Shown one piece after another: positions 13,920 through 18,509 of a stretch of DNA of 18,509 bases. Within the stretch, counting starts at the first letter, position 1. Every line of letters begins with the position of its first letter. Position numbers and translations under genes: made by a program. Below the pieces are notes generated by a model. It searched no databases. It saw only the letters and a list, made by a program, of their open reading frames with translations, and was not told the origin of the DNA. Source of the DNA: JAVBLU01 sp031553225 (GTDB lineage: Bacteria; Bacillota; Clostridia; Christensenellales; UBA1750); contig JAVBLU010000066.1 in the NCBI GenBank assembly GCA_031553225.1, forward strand, positions 1-18,509, read 5' to 3'.

Positions 13920-15104
13920 TCAGTCAAGCTCCATGGAAGAGAGCCGGTAGAGCAAGGGCGTGGCCGGCGCGCCGGTCGGCCTGAACAGAAACGAGCCTTT
14001 GCCCAGGCTTTTGTCGCCGAGCATGATCGAGCCATGCACCCACACGTCGCCTTCCGGCGTATAACGCGACATCTCGGGCGCAAACCGCGCTGCGCCTGCA
14101 AGATCCGCGGCGAACGTCACAACGCCGTCCGCCCAAGAGATTCCCTCCCGCGCGGTCCACGCCGATTCGGGGGGCATGCGCCCCTCGTCAAAGCAGCGGG
14201 CGAACAGCCGCTCGAGTTCGTCCGCCCTAAGCGCGACGCTTTGCTTGGCGACCGGTATATCCGCGTGATCGGGCAGCCAGGATGTCATTAAGCCATGGAC
14301 ATATGCCACGGCAAACGCGTCGGGCTGTTCGCCCTTGACAAACATGCTGGTCCTCGTATCGACGGCGGCGTTGGCGGCGCTGTCGAGCATGGCGCGCAGC
14401 TCGTCGTCTATGGGCGCTTCCAACACGGGGTCGGGCTCGTCCTGCGGCTCTTGCAGGCAGATCAGGGCGATCCAGCGATCCGCGAGAAGTGCGCACTCCT
14501 CAGAGCCGGCAGGGTAGACAAGCGTGTACACCAGCGTCCAATCGTCCGTGCCCACAAAGGCTGCGAGATGTGCCCGCGCACCCTCGGCCCCGTCTGTTTT
14601 GTACTCGGCCAGCCATACCGGGTACGTCAGTCTCGCGCTTAGGCCGGGGCACGCGCGCACGCCGATGCCATGGGGCTCGTCCGCATCGGCTTGCAGTGCG
14701 CTCACGATCTCCTGATCGGACACGTGGCCCGGAAGCCGCCGCTCCTCGCGTATCGTCAGCCCGCTCGCCGTGGTGGACGTACGGGCATAGGTGCCGTCGC
14801 TCATCAGTTGCGCTTCCGCCAGCTCCAGACCCTGTGGCGCAAAGCTGCTTGTCAGCCGGAGGCCGTCCGGCGTGAACGCGCCTGTCTTAACGACGCTCGT
14901 CGGCGAGGGCGTCACCGGAAGGACGGGTTGCGCCGTCGGCGCGAGCGTGGGGGAGAGGGGAGGCGCGGCGGTTGCGGCCGACGCGGTAACCGCCGGCGTG
15001 GGAGCCGGCGCGGGTTTAGGCTCCGGCGTACGCACGGCGCAGCCGGCGAGCGAGCACAAGCTGAGCGCGAGGATTACCCAAAACGCAGGAAAGACTCGTT
15101 TCAT
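13920..15104 (-). CDS. Lipoprotein of unknown function
   Basis: This 394-residue protein has a lipoprotein signal: MKR, a hydrophobic stretch, then SLAGC with the lipid-bearing Cys at position 22. A Pro/Thr/Ala linker (about 25-70) leads to the mature domains. Residues about 72-225 form a mixed domain with GLRLTSSFAPQGLEL and TLVYTLVYPAGSEECALLADRWI. Residues about 235-394 contain DTRTSMFVKGEQPDAFAVAY and end in SIMLGDKSLGKGSFLF. I recognise no family in either part. An AGGAGATGG ribosome binding site precedes the ATG. The gene lies 135 bp after the DUF3592-like gene and close before the nucleotidase-like gene. It should be anchored to the outer face of the membrane. Confidence 0.8.
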   Translation of the reverse strand: MKRVFPAFWVILALSLCSLAGCAVRTPEPKPAPAPTPAVTASAATAAPPLSPTLAPTAQPVLPVTPSPTSVVKTGAFTPDGLRLTSSFAPQGLELAEAQLMSDGTYARTSTTASGLTIREERRLPGHVSDQEIVSALQADADEPHGIGVRACPGLSARLTYPVWLAEYKTDGAEGARAHLAAFVGTDDWTLVYTLVYPAGSEECALLADRWIALICLQEPQDEPDPVLEAPIDDELRAMLDSAANAAVDTRTSMFVKGEQPDAFAVAYVHGLMTSWLPDHADIPVAKQSVALRADELERLFARCFDEGRMPPESAWTAREGISWADGVVTFAADLAGAARFAPEMSRYTPEGDVWVHGSIMLGDKSLGKGSFLFRPTGAPATPLLYRLSSMELD

Positions 15105-15155
15105 CTTCCATCCATCTCCTCTTTTAGGTGCAACTGCCGGACAAAGGGACGTTTT

Positions 15156-15189
15156 GCGCGCTCGTCAGCGTGCATGCCGCTGAGCGCGC
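15156..15189. repeat. Bulged hairpin in the 135-bp gap
   Basis: GCGCGC (15156-15161) and TCAGCG (15165-15170) pair with CGCTGA (15178-15183) and GCGCGC (15184-15189), giving 12 bp with a 3-nt bulge and a 7-nt loop. On the minus strand it is followed by A residues rather than T, so it is not an intrinsic terminator. It sits in the largest gap of the cluster, between the DUF3592-like gene and the lipoprotein gene. Confidence 0.45.
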
Positions 15190-15239
15190 CGTTCCCCGAG
15201 CGTTGCGCTGCGCCCGATATGCCGTCCCGGCGGACTCCG

Positions 15240-15656
15240 CTACATCAGCGGCATGACGATGCCGATTGCGATCAGGACAATGCCGGTTCCGATGGCGATC
15301 CAGTGCATGGAACCACCGCCGCCGCCGCTGCCGGCCGTGAACATCACGTCTGTGGGATCATCCGGGTTGTAGTAGATCGTCATCCGGTCGCCCGGGCTCT
15401 TTATCTTGTACGTCGAATACGTGCTGCTGTGGGTTTTGTAGGTTTTTTTCCCGATCATATACTCCACTACGGGGGCGTATCTGGTCACGGTGACGTTCTG
15501 GCCCTCGTCGAGCTCATCCTTCTCGATATCCTGCTTTTCCATGAGGCCGACGACGGTCGCCTCCACGGGCACCGAACACCGCTCCTTTTTTTTGATGTTT
15601 TTGATCATCATGGCCACGCCGACCAGCAGAAAGACAACACCCGCCGCTATAACCAT
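15240..15656 (-). CDS. DUF3592-like small membrane protein
   Basis: This 138-residue protein has a helix at each end (about 2-18 and 118-137) enclosing a soluble beta-rich domain. The pattern CSVPVEATVVG...RYAPVVEYMIGKKTYKTHSS, then PGDRMTIYYNPDDPTDV, is typical of DUF3592 proteins, whose function is not known. A Gly-rich stretch (AGSGGGGGS) precedes the second helix. The soluble domain is most likely extracytoplasmic. The ATG at 15656 has only a distant AGGGAGG. The gene follows a lipoprotein gene by 37 bp. A second, truncated DUF3592-like gene lies at the right edge of the window, so the two may be paralogues. Confidence 0.75.
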   Translation of the reverse strand: MVIAAGVVFLLVGVAMMIKNIKKKERCSVPVEATVVGLMEKQDIEKDELDEGQNVTVTRYAPVVEYMIGKKTYKTHSSTYSTYKIKSPGDRMTIYYNPDDPTDVMFTAGSGGGGGSMHWIAIGTGIVLIAIGIVMPLM

Positions 15657-15693
15657 GTTTTCTACGCGCCTCCCTGTCGATGGTGATGACGGT

Positions 15694-16833
15694 TCACTCC
15701 GGGTCCGTGGATGTGGACAGCTGAATGGACGTGACCACGCCGTCGTTCATCCAGTGCGTGAGGTAGTGGTACGTGCGCCAGTCGTCCTTGCCGTCCATGT
15801 TTGCCCACGCGTACTGCATGCCGTACGTGCGCAGGGGGTCCGGGTTCGGTTCCTCCGCCTGGTAATAGCGCGCGCCCACGAACTCGTACTCCTTATACCA
15901 GGAAAGGTCAGCCCGCGGGTTGATGGCGGTCACGTCGTAAATCGTGTCGCCATGGATCTCGCCCATATAAAACGCCCTGAGAACCTCTTCCTCCGTGGCT
16001 CCTATGCGCACGCCTCGGACGGTGGGCAGCGCAAACGCCTCGTCGTTCCACATCGCCGCGCTCAGAACGGCCTCCTGCTCGGTGATGCCGGGCCTGAGCA
16101 CGCTCAGCTTCTGATCGTCCGCCGCGACCTGGAACTGTTCATCCATCTCCTCCACGCGCACGTTGAACGTGGCCGTTCCTCCGGCGCAATGGAAGGTCAT
16201 GTCCGTGCCGCCCGTCGCCTCCGTCATATCGTCCCAGCTCACGGCCGTTGGCCGGAGCAGGTTGATGGCCTCCTCGATGGTGACATCGCCCAGCAAGCCC
16301 TCGATGTCCGCCAGGACGAACGGCTCCTCCGACTGCGAGGCGGAAGGGCTGCCTCCGCTCGCCTGCGGATACTCGCCCACGAACTTCGCCCGCTCCGCGC
16401 TGTCGGCGCGCAGCTCAAACTGTGTCACGGACAGTCCGCCGTCCGCTTTCATCACAAAACGCAGGTCCATGTACTCGGCCTGGCCTCCGTCGGGCATGAG
16501 GACGCCGTCCAATGCCGCGCCGGTCTTGGTTTCTATGGAGAAGTTCAGCGCGTCGCCGCCCAGATTCGCGTTTGTGATGGAGACGCTTGCCGTGTCATTT
16601 TCGTATACGCCCGCCCACTCGACGCCGGCCGGAAGAGGAATCGGCGCGGGCGTCGGGGCCGTTGTCGGGGCGAGGACAGGGGCGGCCGTGGACGCTGCGG
16701 CCGCAGAGGGGGCCGGCGCGGGTGCCAAGCTCGCCGCGGCGGTGGGCGCGGCGGTGGGCGCGGGCGAGCCGCACCCCGGGAACGCGATAACCGTCAGGGC
16801 CAGTGCGGTCAACAGGGTAATCGTTTTACGCAT
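15694..16833 (-). CDS. Lipoprotein of unknown function
   Basis: This 379-residue protein begins MRKTITLLTALALTVIAFPG, followed by Cys21, a lipoprotein signal with FPGC as the lipobox. An Ala/Pro/Thr-rich linker runs to about residue 68, followed by WAGVYENDTASVSITNANLG, which reads like a beta-sandwich or lipocalin-type start, with LRFVMKADGGLSVTQFEL. The C-terminal part (about 245-379) contains SVLRPGITEQEAVLS and GVRIGATEEEVLRAFYMG, a pattern of short helix plus 'IG.T.EEV' also seen in SmpA/BamE-like lipoproteins, but no family is claimed. GGAGGAGACAGC precedes the ATG. It lies 41 bp after the DUF3137-like gene and is probably in the same operon. Confidence 0.78.
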   Translation of the reverse strand: MRKTITLLTALALTVIAFPGCGSPAPTAAPTAAASLAPAPAPSAAAASTAAPVLAPTTAPTPAPIPLPAGVEWAGVYENDTASVSITNANLGGDALNFSIETKTGAALDGVLMPDGGQAEYMDLRFVMKADGGLSVTQFELRADSAERAKFVGEYPQASGGSPSASQSEEPFVLADIEGLLGDVTIEEAINLLRPTAVSWDDMTEATGGTDMTFHCAGGTATFNVRVEEMDEQFQVAADDQKLSVLRPGITEQEAVLSAAMWNDEAFALPTVRGVRIGATEEEVLRAFYMGEIHGDTIYDVTAINPRADLSWYKEYEFVGARYYQAEEPNPDPLRTYGMQYAWANMDGKDDWRTYHYLTHWMNDGVVTSIQLSTSTDPE

Positions 16834-16874
16834 GCTGTCTCCTCCCGCCGCGGTTGCGGCAGATCATTCTGCAC

Positions 16875-18116
16875 TTATTTGGGTTCTGATTCCAGATCGA
16901 GGATGCCCATCATGTCGATGGTCATTTGAATGTCGGCGTTCAATTTTGCAAGGGCCGCCTTGTTGCTGCGGACCGTGGAAATTTCGAAACTGTCCTCTCC
17001 CTGGCCCATGCTCACGAAAGCATACAAAGCGCCGTCCTGAAAGCACAGGGCCATGGGCCGGTTGATAACGCGGTTGAGCCAGATGATTTTCTCCAACATG
17101 GGCGGCGTGAGCAGCGCCATGGCGGCGATCTGGCTGGGAGAATACGTCCCGAACACGCGGTTGAACTCGTCCAGCTCCGTCTGCACGCTGTCCCATCCGG
17201 GGGCTGGCGCCCCGCGCCCGTGAAGCGTGTTCCTGAAATCGTGGCTGACCACGTGCACCGGTTCGCTCATTCTGGACGGACGGACGAACCGCATCACCCG
17301 GCCGTTGAACTGGATGGTGTCTTCCTCGACCGTTTTGCTCTCCAGATATCCTTGGCTGTCCTTGGCCAACTCGTCGCGCGCATCGACGCGCGTCACCTTT
17401 ACGTCGCTTTGCGCAAACCGCTTCCCGTGGTAGCGGGCCTCCAGCATATCGCCGCACGAGAGGCGATCCATGCGCGCAAGGAGGCCAACCGACGCAATGT
17501 CGATGCCGCTGCCGGGCGCGTATCGAACGTCGTCAAACACACCGCAGAGCATTTGTGGGACGACGGTGTCCTTGAACAGCTTGGTCATGCGCCTGCGCGA
17601 GCGAACCGCCAGCCAGATCATGAGCGGGCCGACCAGCATCATCACCAAAGCGGGGAGCAGCGTGACGCCGTCCGTTAGGAGCGCGGCAGCGATGAGCAGC
17701 AGCGTGCATGGGGGCGCTGCAATAAAGACCACAACGCTGAGCAGAATGCCCCTGCGGCACCGGTTGAGCAGGGCGAGAACGCCCGGGTCGGACACGTAGT
17801 GCGTCTCTTCGCGCGCTTGCAGGGGCGAGGCATGGGTGCGCCCGTCCGCGCGCCGCGTGGTATCGGTGCGCAGGCCAAGCCCCCCCAGAAAACTCCAGAC
17901 GAGCTTTGTGCCCCGCCTGGTCCTGCGCACCGTCCGGACCAGAAGATAGCCGAAATAGACCGACGCGCACGCCAGGGAAACCCAGAATATGGCGTTGGCG
18001 GTCGGGTCTTCCCGAGCCAAGAAGGACATCGCCACCAAGGCGATCAGAGCGAACGTCAGACTCCCTTTGACCCTTACCCGCACGCGGCGTCTCCCTCCCT
18101 CAAGCCGTTTGCTCAC
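16875..18116 (-). CDS. DUF3137-like membrane protein
   Basis: A 413-residue protein with a basic N-terminus and two pairs of hydrophobic helices (about 19-33 and 44-60, then 123-147 and 152-170). A soluble C-terminal domain (about 180-400) follows. In that domain YHGKRFAQSDVKVTRVDA, DTIQFNGRVMRFVRPSRM, ELDEFNRVFGTYSPSQIAAMALLTPPMLEKI and PMALCFQDGALYAFVSMGQGEDSFE follow the order seen in DUF3137 proteins, a family without known function. The start is GTG 18116, 3 bp after the stop of the small upstream gene and without a clear ribosome binding site, so coupling is likely. A later GTG at codon 12, behind GAGGGAGG, is an alternative start. Confidence 0.75.
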   Translation of the reverse strand: MSKRLEGGRRRVRVRVKGSLTFALIALVAMSFLAREDPTANAIFWVSLACASVYFGYLLVRTVRRTRRGTKLVWSFLGGLGLRTDTTRRADGRTHASPLQAREETHYVSDPGVLALLNRCRRGILLSVVVFIAAPPCTLLLIAAALLTDGVTLLPALVMMLVGPLMIWLAVRSRRRMTKLFKDTVVPQMLCGVFDDVRYAPGSGIDIASVGLLARMDRLSCGDMLEARYHGKRFAQSDVKVTRVDARDELAKDSQGYLESKTVEEDTIQFNGRVMRFVRPSRMSEPVHVVSHDFRNTLHGRGAPAPGWDSVQTELDEFNRVFGTYSPSQIAAMALLTPPMLEKIIWLNRVINRPMALCFQDGALYAFVSMGQGEDSFEISTVRSNKAALAKLNADIQMTIDMMGILDLESEPK

Positions 18117-18119
18117 GCG

Positions 18120-18305
18120 TCAGCGAATGCCGCTCACCAGCGCCGCGCCAAGCGCCGCGTACGCCAAACTCGCGGCGGCCAGCACGGCCAACGCCACCGA
18201 TCCAAACAGCCAGCGCCCGCCGCCTCCCGCGCGCCTTTTGGCCGCGCAATATGCCGCGACGGCCGCGCTGAGCAAAAACACCGTGATCGCCGCGCCCCAT
18301 GTCAA
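18120..18305 (-). CDS. Small two-helix membrane protein
   Basis: A 61-residue product with two hydrophobic segments (about 5-21 and 33-54) joined by a basic, Gly-rich loop (KRRAGGGGR). The start is TTG 18305, which overlaps the TGA of the upstream gene and has GAGGGGG at suitable distance. An overlapping frame starting at an ATG at 18300 gives an Arg/Gly-rich product typical of a shadow in GC-rich DNA. The hydrophobic frame is therefore preferred. No family is recognised; it probably works with its membrane-protein neighbours. Confidence 0.6.
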   Translation of the reverse strand: MTWGAAITVFLLSAAVAAYCAAKRRAGGGGRWLFGSVALAVLAAASLAYAALGAALVSGIR

Positions 18306-18509
18306 GCGTCTGCCCCCTCGTAAAGCTTTGTCAGTCTGTTTTTCAGCATCAGCGCCGTGCCGCAGCCTAAGAGCAGCGCGCCGATGGCATACAGCGCCAC
18401 GGGCGCTTCCTCGCCGGGTTCGTGGCGGAAGTTCGATGGGCTCTGGGGGTTCACCCACACGCGCATGGTCGTGCCGATATCGGCCGAACGATCCGCGCCG
18501 TCCTGGCTG
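18302..18509 (-). CDS. C-terminal end of a DUF3592-like protein (cut by the window edge)
   Basis: The last 68 codons of a gene that enters from the right edge. The visible part, DIGTTMRVWVNPQSPSNFRH, matches the segment of DUF3592 proteins that precedes their last helix (compare PGDRMTIYYNPDDPTDV at 15240-15656). It is followed by one hydrophobic helix (VALYAIGALLLGCGTALML) and a short basic tail. The stop overlaps the start of the next small gene (TTGA). The N-terminal part and true length are outside the window. Confidence 0.65.
   Translation of the reverse strand, partial: SQDGADRSADIGTTMRVWVNPQSPSNFRHEPGEEAPVALYAIGALLLGCGTALMLKNRLTKLYEGADA

Noticed and set aside
15490..16929. Plus-strand frame of 479 codons opposite the DUF3592-like and lipoprotein genes
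   Set aside because: The minus strand codes for a signal peptide with lipobox and a ribosome binding site; the plus-strand product is low-complexity and unrecognisable.

Overview
The window looks like a GC-rich Firmicute, most likely an uncultured or gut-type clostridium. The reasons are near-perfect AGGAGG-type ribosome binding sites before many genes, frequent GTG and TTG starts, and Pro/Ala/Thr-rich lipoproteins beside DUF3592, DUF3137 and transglutaminase-like proteins. This placement is inference. Every convincing gene lies on the minus strand, so the biological order runs from the right end of the window to the left.

Region 1 (about 7906 down to 1) is a type I-C CRISPR-Cas locus in canonical order: cas3, cas5c, cas8c, cas7c, cas4, cas1, cas2, leader, repeats. 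Cas3 is the nuclease-helicase. Cas5c should process crRNA and cap Cascade. Cas8c is the large subunit, Cas7c the backbone, and Cas4-Cas1-Cas2 the adaptation module. Three repeats of 32 nt are visible, with spacers of 34 and 33 nt. Three details stand out. (a) The natural cas1 reading frame, starting at a GTG with an excellent ribosome binding site, carries a TAA at codon 3, so adaptation may be impaired. (b) A consensus ribosome binding site followed by GTG lies inside cas8c and defines the expected internally translated small subunit Cas11c. (c) A perfect 16-bp hairpin begins at the cas3 stop codon and separates cas3 from the Cascade genes.

Region 2 (7907-8647) is about 740 bp without a convincing intact gene. 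It holds several hairpins and short protein-like stretches in shifted frames that may be a decayed gene.

Region 3 (8648-18509) is a tightly packed minus-strand cluster of envelope-type genes: a truncated DUF3592-like gene at the window edge, a two-helix small protein, a DUF3137-like membrane protein, a lipoprotein, a second DUF3592-like protein, another lipoprotein, a 5'-nucleotidase-type metallophosphatase without a signal peptide, a large membrane-anchored transglutaminase-like protein with an octapeptide repeat, an MFS-type transporter and a 53-residue single-helix protein. Short gaps and start/stop overlaps suggest co-transcription. The function of this cluster is unknown. I found no rRNA, tRNA, transposase or phage gene.
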